From positions 1 to 64,000 of the forward strand of contig JAFYYM010000090.1 of assembly GCA_017557535.1 (NCBI GenBank): a DNA stretch of 64,000 nucleotides. The letters run 5' to 3'. How positions within the stretch are numbered: position 1 is the stretch's first letter; every line of letters begins with the position of its first letter. Source of the stretch: Bacteroidales bacterium (GTDB lineage: Bacteria; Bacteroidota; Bacteroidia; Bacteroidales; UBA932). The position numbers and the translations under genes are program-made. Of this stretch, positions 52,721 through 61,173 are shown piece by piece. The notes beneath the pieces are model-generated. The model had not been told where the DNA came from, did no database searches, and saw only the letters and a list, made by a program, of their open reading frames with translations.

Positions 52721-54658
52721 TTATTCATCCAATTTCTCCATCAGGGTCTCCCACTCAGCGGTCTTGTGGTCAAGTTCCCGCTTATGCTCAAGATAAGTCC
52801 TTGTGAGCTCCATGATGTCATCACCAGCGGTAGGATTCGAAAGAACCTTCTCAATCTCTTTCATCTTCTCCTCCAACTTCCCGATCTCTCCCTCGAGGAA
52901 ATCCACCCGATGCTTGATTCTGCGGATCTCTTTCGACTCATTCTTCTTGCGCTCAAAAGCCACCCTGGCCTCCTCCTTCTTCTCATCCTGAACGTCGTGA
53001 GGAATCTTATCCTCTTTGCCGAACTTTCTCTCCAACTCCTGGAGGCTCTCAAGCTTTCGCTTTTCCAGAAACTCCTGAACTCCACCAATATGTTCTTTGA
53101 CTTTCCCGTCCCTGAACTCATACATCTTGTCCACAAGTCCATCAAGAAAGTCACGGTCATGAGAAACAACAATCAACGTGCCATCATACGCCTGCAGAGC
53201 CTGTTTGAGGATTTCCTTTGACTTGATGTCCATATGGTTAGTCGGCTCGTCCAAAGCCAGGAGATTATACGGTTGGAGCATGAACTTGGCCATGCCCAGA
53301 CGAGCTCTCTCACCACCGGAGAGTACACTGACCTTTTTATCGATGTCCTCTCCCCTGAAAAGGAACTGCGCGAGAATGTCACGGAGCTTGGCCCGGATGT
53401 CACCTACCGCTATATTGTCTAAAGTCTCCCACACAGTGAGGTTCTTGTCAAGGATATCCTCCTGATTCTGGGCATAATAGCCCATGGACACGTTATATCC
53501 ACTCTTGGCCTCTCCCTCAAACGGGATCAACTCACCGGCAATGACTCTCATCAATGTGGTCTTACCCTCGCCGTTACGCCCGATCAATGCCACTTTCTCT
53601 CCTCTTTTCACCTCGATGTCAGCGTCGCGGAAGACAACCTTTCCTGGATATCCCACGGTAATCCCAGTAGCTTTGAAAACAACGTCCCCAGAACGGGGAG
53701 CGGGCGGGAACTTCACCGTAAGACGCACATTGTCAGTCTCGTCAATCTCAATGCGATCCAGCTTCTCAAGTTGCTTGATCCTGGATTGCACCTGATTGGA
53801 CTTGGTGGGCTTGTAACGGAAACGGTTGATGAAATCCTCCGTCTTCTCTATCATCCTCTTCTGGTTCTCGTAGGCAGCGGTCTGCTGAGCCAGACGTTCC
53901 TTCCTGAGCTCCACATATTTACTGTATGGGACCTTATAATCGTGAATATGGCCCAGCATGATCTCAACCGTACGGTTGGTCACGTTATCGAGAAATATCC
54001 TGTCATGTGAGACAAGAAGAAGTGATCCCCTACGACCTTTAAGATAATCTTCAAGCCATTCGATGGACTCGATGTCAAGATGGTTGGTAGGCTCATCAAG
54101 GAGGAGGACATCGGGAGCTGAGAGAAGGATCTTAGCCAACTCGATCCTCATGTTCCAACCTTGGCTGAAAGTCTCAGTCTTACGCCCAAAATCAGAGTCT
54201 TTGAAGCCGAGACCTAACAAAGTCTTCTGGGCCAGCACTTCCGGCGGCTCGGCATGGATTATAGACAGGGAATCAGACAGGTCGTTCATCCGACTGATCA
54301 GTTCCATGTAAGAGGCTGATTCATAGTCGGTTCTGGTGGAGAGAGACTCTCCTATCGAATCTAATTCCTTTTGTATCGCATCCACTCTGTCGAAGGCGGT
54401 AAGGGCCTCTTCCATGACAGTCCTTCCCCTATGGTGCTCCATGATCTGCGGCAGATAGCCTATCCTGATGTCGTTTGGCTTCTCGACAGATCCGGAAGTC
54501 GGAGTCTGAAGTCCACATATAAGCTTCATGATGGTGGACTTCCCGGCTCCGTTTTTGCCCACGAGGCCGATCTTGTCATTCTCACTGATATGAAAATCAA
54601 TGGCGTCCAGCAGGGTGAACCCACCGTACGCCACTGTCAATGAGTTGATTGAGATCAT
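52721..54658 (-). CDS. ABC-F family ATPase (ribosome-associated, Uup/EttA type)
   Basis: A soluble double-ATPase without membrane domains, probably acting on the ribosome. The 645 aa have first P-loop GKNGAGKST (34-42), signature FSQGWNMRIELAK with LLLDEPTNHLD, a linker with coiled-coil character, second P-loop GRNGEGKTT, signature LSGGERARLGMAK with LALDEPTNHMD, and a C-terminal coiled coil (about 555-645). Resistance-type ABC-F proteins are related, but the housekeeping context argues against that. It starts 2 bp after tatC. Confidence 0.93.
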   Translation of the reverse strand: MISINSLTVAYGGFTLLDAIDFHISENDKIGLVGKNGAGKSTIMKLICGLQTPTSGSVEKPNDIRIGYLPQIMEHHRGRTVMEEALTAFDRVDAIQKELDSIGESLSTRTDYESASYMELISRMNDLSDSLSIIHAEPPEVLAQKTLLGLGFKDSDFGRKTETFSQGWNMRIELAKILLSAPDVLLLDEPTNHLDIESIEWLEDYLKGRRGSLLLVSHDRIFLDNVTNRTVEIMLGHIHDYKVPYSKYVELRKERLAQQTAAYENQKRMIEKTEDFINRFRYKPTKSNQVQSRIKQLEKLDRIEIDETDNVRLTVKFPPAPRSGDVVFKATGITVGYPGKVVFRDADIEVKRGEKVALIGRNGEGKTTLMRVIAGELIPFEGEAKSGYNVSMGYYAQNQEDILDKNLTVWETLDNIAVGDIRAKLRDILAQFLFRGEDIDKKVSVLSGGERARLGMAKFMLQPYNLLALDEPTNHMDIKSKEILKQALQAYDGTLIVVSHDRDFLDGLVDKMYEFRDGKVKEHIGGVQEFLEKRKLESLQELERKFGKEDKIPHDVQDEKKEEARVAFERKKNESKEIRRIKHRVDFLEGEIGKLEEKMKEIEKVLSNPTAGDDIMELTRTYLEHKRELDHKTAEWETLMEKLDE

Positions 54659-54660
54659 CG

Positions 54661-55449
54661 TCAGGCAGTCTCGGACTCCTCTTCCCCGGCCGGCCTCGGT
54701 CTGCAGAACATAACGCTGGCCTCATAGAGAATAAGTAGAGGCGCAGCCGCTATCAACATCGAGAAGGGATCCGCCGGAGTGATGATGGCGGCGATACAAA
54801 GAACCGCAACTATCGCATGTTTGCGGTACTTTTTCATCGTGTCCTTGTACACCAGGCCGAGTTTGTTGAGAATCACGACCACGGCGGGGAACTCGAACAC
54901 AATTCCGAATGCCAGGGTGGTAGAGGTGAAGAGGGAGATGTAGGATGTCAGCGAGATGGTATTCACCACCGCCTCACTGATTTTGTACCCAAGGAAGAAG
55001 TTGAGTGAGATCGGAACGATCAGCACATAGCCGATGTAGAGACCCAGATAGAAAAGGAAAGACGCGGCGAGGAATACCCCCCGCATGGCTTTCTTCTCAT
55101 TCTGGTACAATGCTGGCGCTATGAACTTCCAGATCTCCCAAATGACGAATGGGAAGGCGAGGATGAAACCCAGCTCGAACGCTACCTTGAGATGCACAAA
55201 GAACTGTGTCGAGATCTCGAGGTTCACCAGGTTCATGCTGACATCCATATTCAATAGCCTGTAGACCCAGAAATCACTTCTCGTGGGAGCCAGGACAACA
55301 TCGTCAAACACGAACTTCTTGAAACAGAAGACCACGACACTGACAACTGTGACAGCCAGTATCGAACGGAATAAAGTTCCTCTCAACACCTCGAGATGAT
55401 CCCAGAAGGACATCTCGGCAGTGTCCTGCCTCTGCTCTTCCTCAGCCAC
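54661..55449 (-). CDS. tatC: Sec-independent protein translocase TatC
   Basis: Receptor for twin-arginine signal peptides in the inner membrane. The 262 aa show six hydrophobic segments and the TatC hallmarks: MSFWDHLEVLRGTLFRS near the N-terminus and FELGFILAFPFVIWEIWKFIAPALYQNEKK. The C-terminus is longer and more charged than average (RPRPAGEEESETA). It lies 3 bp after tatA. There is no tatB-like second small gene here, consistent with a two-component TatAC system. Confidence 0.96.
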   Translation of the reverse strand: MAEEEQRQDTAEMSFWDHLEVLRGTLFRSILAVTVVSVVVFCFKKFVFDDVVLAPTRSDFWVYRLLNMDVSMNLVNLEISTQFFVHLKVAFELGFILAFPFVIWEIWKFIAPALYQNEKKAMRGVFLAASFLFYLGLYIGYVLIVPISLNFFLGYKISEAVVNTISLTSYISLFTSTTLAFGIVFEFPAVVVILNKLGLVYKDTMKKYRKHAIVAVLCIAAIITPADPFSMLIAAAPLLILYEASVMFCRPRPAGEEESETA

Positions 55450-55452
55450 AGC

Positions 55453-55704
55453 TTACTTCTGGTAATCTTCTTTCTTCTCGATCTTGTCGGGGCTCTTGGC
55501 CGGAGCGTTCATGTCGCTCTCGATGTCGCCAATCTGCTTCTCGACCTCATTCATGCCCTCCTTGAAACTCTTCATGCCTTTTCCAAGTCCACGCATGAGC
55601 TCGGGAATCTTCTTACCTCCGAAAAGAAGGAGAATGACCAAGGCGATGATCACGACCTGCCAAGGTCCTACGACACCTAAAGGGAAAAATGCTAACATAT
55701 TCAT
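55453..55704 (-). CDS. tatA: Sec-independent protein translocase TatA
   Basis: Pore-forming subunit of the Tat system. The 83 aa have one N-terminal membrane helix (about 14-31, WQVVIIALVILLLFGGKK) with the FGGKKIPEL hinge and an amphipathic helix, then a charged Lys/Glu tail. The start could be Met1 or Met3 (MNMLAFF); the first gives normal spacing from the upstream thioesterase. It is paired with tatC. Confidence 0.95.
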   Translation of the reverse strand: MNMLAFFPLGVVGPWQVVIIALVILLLFGGKKIPELMRGLGKGMKSFKEGMNEVEKQIGDIESDMNAPAKSPDKIEKKEDYQK

Positions 55705-55717
55705 GAATATTAATGGT

Positions 55718-56131
55718 TTATCTATCGTTAATATGCTTTTCTATAGCGGCGAGCAACTTCTCCGGGCAACGGGTCGGGCGGTTTGTCGACTTATTCAGGA
55801 AACCCAGCGTGACTTCACCATCCACACATAAGGTGCCTTCCTGGTTGTAAACCGCCTGTTTGATCCGGAGTTTAGCTAACGGGAGCGTCTCGATCATCGC
55901 GACTATACGAAGGTCATCCCCCATCTTCGCCGGATGCTTGTAACGGCACTCGACCGAGACAATCGGGATAGTAACCCCGTCTTCCTCGCATTTCTCGATA
56001 GGGTAACCAAACTCCCGCATCATGTTGTTACGGGCGCACTCGAAATAACGGATATAATTCGAGTGATGGACGATGCCCATCTGGTCCGTCTCGTAGTACC
56101 TAACCGGGAAAAATGTCTCGGAATATACCAT
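55718..56131 (-). CDS. Acyl-CoA thioesterase, 4HBT (YbgC/FadM-like) family
   Basis: A 137-aa single hot-dog domain protein. The active-site pattern RYYETDQMGIVHHSNYIRYFE (about 11-31), with the conserved Asp, matches the 4-hydroxybenzoyl-CoA thioesterase branch that includes YbgC and FadM. Substrate chain length unknown. It sits 36 bp after valS and 13 bp before tatA. Confidence 0.88.
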   Translation of the reverse strand: MVYSETFFPVRYYETDQMGIVHHSNYIRYFECARNNMMREFGYPIEKCEEDGVTIPIVSVECRYKHPAKMGDDLRIVAMIETLPLAKLRIKQAVYNQEGTLCVDGEVTLGFLNKSTNRPTRCPEKLLAAIEKHINDR

Positions 56132-56167
56132 AACAAAAATGTTCTATAGCTAAACTTTTTTGTTTCT

Positions 56168-58831
56168 TTACTTATTTTTCAATGCCTTGAGACTATTCTC
56201 AAGATTTTCAATCTTAAGGATGGCGTCTGCCTCTTTCTTGCGCTCCAACTCGACTACTTTCTCCGGAGCGTGGGCAGTGAAGGCCTCATTGGAAAGCTTC
56301 TTCCGTACTCCCTCGAGGAAACTGCGGAGTCTGGTGAGCTCGGATTCCATCTTGGCGATCTCCTCGCCAGCGTCAACCAGTCCTCCGAGAGGAACGAAGA
56401 CCTCAACCGTCCCGACCATGAATGACACACCGCTTTCATCACCGAAAGCCGCCACCTTTTCAGCCGAACTGACATTGGCGAGCTTGGTGACCACAGGCAT
56501 CATCTCCATAGGGAACTCCCCTTTCACTTTTATCTCAAGCGCCTCTTTGGGAGGGATGTTCTTTTGTTGCCTTATCCCTCTCACGCCTCCGGCGACTTCC
56601 TTCGCGGCCTCGAAATCAGCGATCACTTTCGCATCGACTTCACCTGCTACAGGGGTAGGCTGATACATGATAGTCTCGCCTTCTTTCCTGTCTGTCATGG
56701 ACTGCCAGAGTTCCTCACTGATGAAAGGCATCACAGGATGAATCAGCTTGAGGAGTTTCTCAAGGAATACATTAGTAGCCTCGAAAGTGGCCTTGTCCAG
56801 CGGCTGGCCAAAGGCAGGTTTGACAGCCTCAAGGTACCAAGAGCAATAGTCGTCCCAGAACAATTTGTAAATCGCCATCAGGGCATCGGAGATCCTGAAC
56901 TTGGAATAGTAGTCTTCAACCTGAGATACAGTCTCGCTGAGTTTATTCTCGAACCATTTGACTGACAATGCGTTGACTTCACTTTGCTGAAGTGATTCAT
57001 CAACCATCCATCCCTGAACCAGGCGGAATGAGTTCCATATCTTGTTGCAGAAATTGCGACCTTGCTGGATCTGGCTCTCATCATAGAAGATGTCATTGCC
57101 GGCGGATGAGCAAAGCAGCATTCCAATCCTCACGGCATCAGCACCATATTGTTTGATGAGCTCAAGGGGATCCGGCGAGTTGCCGAGGGTCTTGCTCATC
57201 TTACGACCAAGCTTATCGCGAACTATACCTGTGAAATAAACGTTGCTGAACGGGATGTCCTTCATGAACTCCCCACCCGCCATAATCATTCTGGCCACCC
57301 AGAAGAATATGATGTCCGGGGCGGTCACAAGATCGCTTGTGGGATAGTAATATGCGAGATCCTTGTTCGGCACATGGTCAGGATGTCCGGGCATCTCGGG
57401 ATCGAATACCGAGATAGGCCACAGCCAGCTTGAGAACCATGTGTCGAGGACATCCTCATCCTGCCTGAGATCCGCCGCGGTGATAGCCGGGTCGATCTTC
57501 CTGGCAGCTTCCAGTGCCTTTTCGGGAGTCTCCTCGACAACCACCTGGCCGTCTGGCAGATAGTAAGCGGGAATCCTCTGGCCCCACCACAGCTGACGGG
57601 AGATGCACCAGTCACGGGCATTCTCCATCCAGTGACGGTAGATGTTGCGGTATTTGTCGGGGATGAACTTAATCTTTCCGGACTCCACGCTGTCAAGGGC
57701 CATAGCGGCGAGGTCTCCCATTTTAAGGAACCATTGAGCTGAAAGCTTCGGCTCTATGACTGCGTCAGTCCTTTCCGAATACCCGACAGGGGAAATATAT
57801 TCCTCGACCTTCTCCAGGTTTCCGGCCTCCTCGAGCATCCCGACAATCTTCTTCCTGGCCACGAAACGATCCTCACCAACAAGGATGACAGCCTCGTCAG
57901 TGAGTTTGCCGTGGTCGTCAATAATGTTGATGATCGGGAGGTTATGGCGCAGGCCAATCTCATAGTCATGGGCGTCGTGAGCAGGAGTCACCTTGAGGCA
58001 ACCTGTACCGAAGTCCATCTCGACATAGCTGTCCTCAATTACGGGGATCTCCCTGCCGATGAGCGGGATAAGCACCTTCTTGCCCTTGAGCCAATGGTAA
58101 CGCTCATCCGCGGGATTGACGCAGATCGCCGAGTCGGCCATGATTGTCTCGGGACGGGTGGTGGCTATGACCAGATATTTGTCTGTGGGATTGCCCTTGC
58201 CATCAGAAATATAGTACCTCAGATGGTAGAAATGGCTCTTGGTGTCCTTATGTATGACCTCATCATCGCTGATGGCGGTCAAGGCGACAGGATCCCAATT
58301 AACCATCCTCACTCCCCTGTAGATCATCCCCTTTTTGAAGAAATAGCAGAAAGTGGCGATGACCGCGTCGGAAAGGGCGGGCTCCATAGTGAAACGGGTA
58401 CGGTCCCAGTCGCAGGACGCGCCGAGTTTCCGGAGTTGCTTGAGTATTATTCCTCCATGCTCCTCTTTCCATTCCCACGCGTATTTGAGGAACTCCTCGC
58501 GTGTCAAATCCTCCTTTGATATACCCTTGTCCTTCAACCTGGCTACAACCTTGCTCTCAGTAGCGATCGAGGCGTGGTCGGTGCCGGGCACCCAGCATGC
58601 GTTCTTGCCGTCCATGCGGGCCTTGCGGATCAGGACGTCATTTAGGGTATTGTTGAGCACATGACCCATATGGAGAATCCCGGTCACATTCGGCGGCGGG
58701 ATGACTATCGTGTACGGCTCCTTATCATTCGGCTCAGAATGGAAACACCTGTGTTCCAACCACCAGGAGTACCACTTGTCCTCCACTTCAGCAGGATTGT
58801 ACTTCGCGGAGAGCTCTTTCTTCTCGCTCAT
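56168..58831 (-). CDS. valS: Valyl-tRNA synthetase
   Basis: Charges tRNA-Val. The ATG at 58831 (MSEKKELSAKYNP) gives 887 aa; an upstream in-frame extension would run through the divergent promoter region and is rejected. Class I motifs are HMGH (54-57, the HIGH motif in PPNVTGILHMGHVL) and KMSKT in GRKMSKTLGNSPDP (the KMSKS motif). An editing domain lies between, with the anticodon-binding domain and C-terminal coiled coil (about 825-885) after. Head of the unit running to the M19 dipeptidase. Confidence 0.97.
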   Translation of the reverse strand: MSEKKELSAKYNPAEVEDKWYSWWLEHRCFHSEPNDKEPYTIVIPPPNVTGILHMGHVLNNTLNDVLIRKARMDGKNACWVPGTDHASIATESKVVARLKDKGISKEDLTREEFLKYAWEWKEEHGGIILKQLRKLGASCDWDRTRFTMEPALSDAVIATFCYFFKKGMIYRGVRMVNWDPVALTAISDDEVIHKDTKSHFYHLRYYISDGKGNPTDKYLVIATTRPETIMADSAICVNPADERYHWLKGKKVLIPLIGREIPVIEDSYVEMDFGTGCLKVTPAHDAHDYEIGLRHNLPIINIIDDHGKLTDEAVILVGEDRFVARKKIVGMLEEAGNLEKVEEYISPVGYSERTDAVIEPKLSAQWFLKMGDLAAMALDSVESGKIKFIPDKYRNIYRHWMENARDWCISRQLWWGQRIPAYYLPDGQVVVEETPEKALEAARKIDPAITAADLRQDEDVLDTWFSSWLWPISVFDPEMPGHPDHVPNKDLAYYYPTSDLVTAPDIIFFWVARMIMAGGEFMKDIPFSNVYFTGIVRDKLGRKMSKTLGNSPDPLELIKQYGADAVRIGMLLCSSAGNDIFYDESQIQQGRNFCNKIWNSFRLVQGWMVDESLQQSEVNALSVKWFENKLSETVSQVEDYYSKFRISDALMAIYKLFWDDYCSWYLEAVKPAFGQPLDKATFEATNVFLEKLLKLIHPVMPFISEELWQSMTDRKEGETIMYQPTPVAGEVDAKVIADFEAAKEVAGGVRGIRQQKNIPPKEALEIKVKGEFPMEMMPVVTKLANVSSAEKVAAFGDESGVSFMVGTVEVFVPLGGLVDAGEEIAKMESELTRLRSFLEGVRKKLSNEAFTAHAPEKVVELERKKEADAILKIENLENSLKALKNK

Positions 58832-58870
58832 GTCTAAACAGTCTTCTTTATATACTTTATTCAAGAAATA

Positions 58871-58878
58871 CAAATATA
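58871..58878 (-). promoter_or_regulatory. Candidate valS -7 box (TATATTTG)
   Basis: Exact TAnnTTTG match on the minus strand, 39 nt upstream of the valS ATG and 13 bp from the divergent box of the DUF3467 gene. Confidence 0.45.
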
Positions 58879-58891
58879 ACACATTTTTCAC

Positions 58892-58899
58892 TAATTTTG
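58892..58899 (+). promoter_or_regulatory. Candidate DUF3467-kdsC-maf -7 box (TAATTTTG)
   Basis: Exact TAnnTTTG match ending 20 nt before the DUF3467 ATG at 58920, giving a leader of about 14 nt. Confidence 0.5.
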
Positions 58900-58919
58900 C
58901 CTTATCAAAACAGACTATC

Positions 58920-59246
58920 ATGGAAGAGAAGAAGGAAATAAGCCTTGAGATCAAGCCTGATATCGCAAAAGGCACGTACTCGAACCTGGCGATCATCACC
59001 CACTCCCACAGTGAGTTCATTATTGATTTCGCCACCATGCTCCCCGGCCTTCCGAAGCCGGATATCGGCAATAGGATCATCATGACACCCGAGCATGCGA
59101 AAAGGCTCCTGAACGCTTTGATGGACAATGTCACAAAGTACGAGAACCAGTTCGGGCTGATCTCCCTCGGCGGCCAGCCCCAACAAGGCAACGCTTTCAA
59201 CCTCGGAGACCTCCCTCAGTTCGGCCCCGGTGGAGCCAAATCCTGA
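58920..59246 (+). CDS. DUF3467 protein
   Basis: A 108-aa soluble protein of the DUF3467 family. The conserved core is SLEIKPDIAKGTYSNLAIITHSHSEF-type sequence, then FATMLPG and IIMTPEHAKRLLNAL. The ATG at 58920 is chosen because the family begins here and the promoter box lies just upstream. The last 25 residues are Gly/Gln/Pro-rich. Function unknown. It is 1 bp before kdsC, so they are surely cotranscribed. Confidence 0.88.
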   Translation: MEEKKEISLEIKPDIAKGTYSNLAIITHSHSEFIIDFATMLPGLPKPDIGNRIIMTPEHAKRLLNALMDNVTKYENQFGLISLGGQPQQGNAFNLGDLPQFGPGGAKS

Positions 59247-59247
59247 A

Positions 59248-59772
59248 ATGACTGATTTAAAAGATATTAAAGGATTCGCCTTTGACATCGACGGCGTCAT
59301 GACCGATGGCGGCATCCTGGCTGACCTTGAAGGTCAGCTCTACAGGACGTTTGACGCCAAAGATGGTTTCGCTGTGAGGATGGCCGCGATGAACGGTTAT
59401 CCCGTGGCCGTCATAACAGGTGCCCGCTCCCAAAGCGTCCGCGCCAGGTTCAATGGCAACGGTATACCACCCGAAGACATCTACCTTGGTTCCCGTGATA
59501 AGATAGTTGATTTTGACGATTTCTGCCGCCGCCACTCCCTCGATCGCTCGGAGGTCATGTTCTTCGGAGATGACATTCCAGATATTCCTGTAATTCTGGC
59601 AGCCGGCATCGGAGTGGTTCCGTCAGACGCTGTCGAAGAAGCCAAGGAAGTAGCTGATATTGTGTCAGATAGGCCTGGTGGCAAAGGTTGTGTCCGTAAG
59701 CACTTCGAAGAGGTCTTGAAGGCCCAGGGGCGCTGGAATTTCGATGTCCAAGTCTACAAGAAAAGGTTCTAG
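59248..59772 (+). CDS. kdsC: KdsC-like 3-deoxy-D-manno-octulosonate-8-phosphate phosphatase
   Basis: HAD-family phosphatase that yields Kdo for lipopolysaccharide core. The ATG at 59248 (MTDLKDIKGFAFDIDG) gives 174 aa. The nucleophile and acid are Asp13 and Asp15 in FDIDGVMTDG. ITGARS and FFGDDIPDIPVI are the second and third HAD motifs. Small size without a cap domain matches the tetrameric C0 KdsC group. It sits 1 bp after DUF3467 and 4 bp before maf. Confidence 0.9.
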   Translation: MTDLKDIKGFAFDIDGVMTDGGILADLEGQLYRTFDAKDGFAVRMAAMNGYPVAVITGARSQSVRARFNGNGIPPEDIYLGSRDKIVDFDDFCRRHSLDRSEVMFFGDDIPDIPVILAAGIGVVPSDAVEEAKEVADIVSDRPGGKGCVRKHFEEVLKAQGRWNFDVQVYKKRF

Positions 59773-59776
59773 GAAA

Positions 59777-60358
59777 ATGGACACTCATGGTAAAAGGATA
59801 ATCCTCGCCTCCAATTCCCCAAGAAGAAAAGAGCTTCTGGCCGCGTTGGAGATTGATTTCACAGTCGACACCGGCACCTCATTCGTTGAGACATATTCCC
59901 CCGACACTCCCCACGAGAGAGTCCCCGAGCTCATGTCCAGGGGAAAGTCCCTTGGATTCCATAGGGAACTGGATCCAGATGAGATACTCGTCACTTCCGA
60001 CACCATGGTGCTTTGCGGGAAAGAGATTCTCGGCAAACCAGTTGACCGTGAAGACGCAGAGAGGATGCTTAAGCTTTTATCAGGACGGGAACACCATGTC
60101 ATCACCGCTGTGACGATCCGTGACAAAGAGCATGAAAAGACGTTCTCAGTAGCTTCAAGTGTCTTTTTCAAAGAGTTATCCAACAGCGAGATAGATTACT
60201 ACATCGACAACTATAAACCCTTCGATAAAGCCGGTGCCTACGGCATTCAGGAATGGATAGGGTACATTGGGATCACAGGTATAGAAGGGTCTTTCTACAA
60301 CGTCATGGGCTTCCCTACCCAGCGTTTCTATGATGAGCTTCAAAGCTTCTTGAAATGA
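59777..60358 (+). CDS. maf: Maf family nucleoside triphosphate pyrophosphatase
   Basis: Hydrolyses non-canonical or dTTP/UTP nucleotides to monophosphates, a house-cleaning enzyme. The ATG at 59777 (MDTHGKRIILASNSPRRKELL) gives 193 aa. Family motifs are ASNSPRRKELL (11-21), SDTMVLCGKEILGKP and KAGAYGIQEW near the C-terminus. It lies 4 bp after kdsC and overlaps the esterase gene by ATGA. Confidence 0.94.
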   Translation: MDTHGKRIILASNSPRRKELLAALEIDFTVDTGTSFVETYSPDTPHERVPELMSRGKSLGFHRELDPDEILVTSDTMVLCGKEILGKPVDREDAERMLKLLSGREHHVITAVTIRDKEHEKTFSVASSVFFKELSNSEIDYYIDNYKPFDKAGAYGIQEWIGYIGITGIEGSFYNVMGFPTQRFYDELQSFLK

Positions 60359-61170
60359 GATTGAGAGCCCTATCAATCATATTCCTGGCCCTCGCTCTTC
60401 AGCTAACCGCGAATGCCCAGCTCATATCCCACCATGGCGTGGTCAAAGGAGGATATGATTTCTGGGTCTATATGCCACAGGAAAGAGCTTCGAAAGACAC
60501 GACAAAGCTGCCTCTTGTGCTCTTCCTTCATGGCAAAAGCCTGTCAGGAAACGACTTGGAGAAGGTTCGGGAATATGGTCCCCTTGAAGCTCTCAAGTTC
60601 GGGAGGAAGATTAACGCCATCATTCTCGCGCCACAGGCCCAGGGCGGCTGGAGCCCCTCCAGAGTCAAGAAAGTCCTTGACTGGACAGAAGCGCACTATC
60701 CCGTAGACACCTCTATGGTCTATGTGTTCGGCATGAGTATGGGCGGTTACGGAACCATTGATTTTGTCGGAAGCTATCCGGACAAGGTCGCCGCCGCCAT
60801 AGCGATGTGCGGGGGTGGCTCGCTCAAGGATTACTCCGGGCTAAACAAGGTGCCTTTCTGGATAATACATGGCACGGCAGACAGGTCTGTCTCATGGAAA
60901 CAATCCCAAGCGGTCGTGGACGCCATGAAAGCCGCCGGGGATACTTCCTTACTCCGTTACGATCTCCACCCCGAGGTCAGCCATTCCTACCTTGGGAGGG
61001 TGTTCTACATGGAAGAACCTTATGAGTGGTTCCTCAAGCACTCACTGAAGGATTCCATCAGGACAGTTGACCGTACAGTCCAGATCACGAAGAAAGGAAT
61101 GGCAGACGCCTATAGGTCCATGCCGGGACGCAAGACGTTGAAAGTCAAGGAATATAAAGCATCGAAATAG
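60355..61170 (+). CDS. Secreted alpha/beta-hydrolase (esterase/peptidase S9-like)
   Basis: A 271-aa protein with a signal peptide (about 1-21, ending NAQ). The alpha/beta-hydrolase fold shows oxyanion LFLHG (56-60), nucleophile Ser128 in GMSMGG, acid Asp176 in HGTADRSV and His210 in PEVSHSY. It resembles the phospholipase/carboxylesterase and feruloyl-esterase-like group. Substrate unknown; periplasmic or exported. It overlaps maf by 4 nt and ends 3 bp before the convergent CNNM gene. Confidence 0.85.
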   Translation: MRLRALSIIFLALALQLTANAQLISHHGVVKGGYDFWVYMPQERASKDTTKLPLVLFLHGKSLSGNDLEKVREYGPLEALKFGRKINAIILAPQAQGGWSPSRVKKVLDWTEAHYPVDTSMVYVFGMSMGGYGTIDFVGSYPDKVAAAIAMCGGGSLKDYSGLNKVPFWIIHGTADRSVSWKQSQAVVDAMKAAGDTSLLRYDLHPEVSHSYLGRVFYMEEPYEWFLKHSLKDSIRTVDRTVQITKKGMADAYRSMPGRKTLKVKEYKASK

Positions 61171-61173
61171 AGC

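Noticed and set aside
52721-54658. Antibiotic-resistance ABC-F
   Set aside because: Core genomic context (valS, tatAC) and housekeeping-type length and motifs; nothing indicates a resistance subtype.
58832-59200. N-terminal extension of valS (in-frame starts up to 59200)
   Set aside because: It would run through the divergent promoter region and antisense to DUF3467; the family start is the ATG at 58831.
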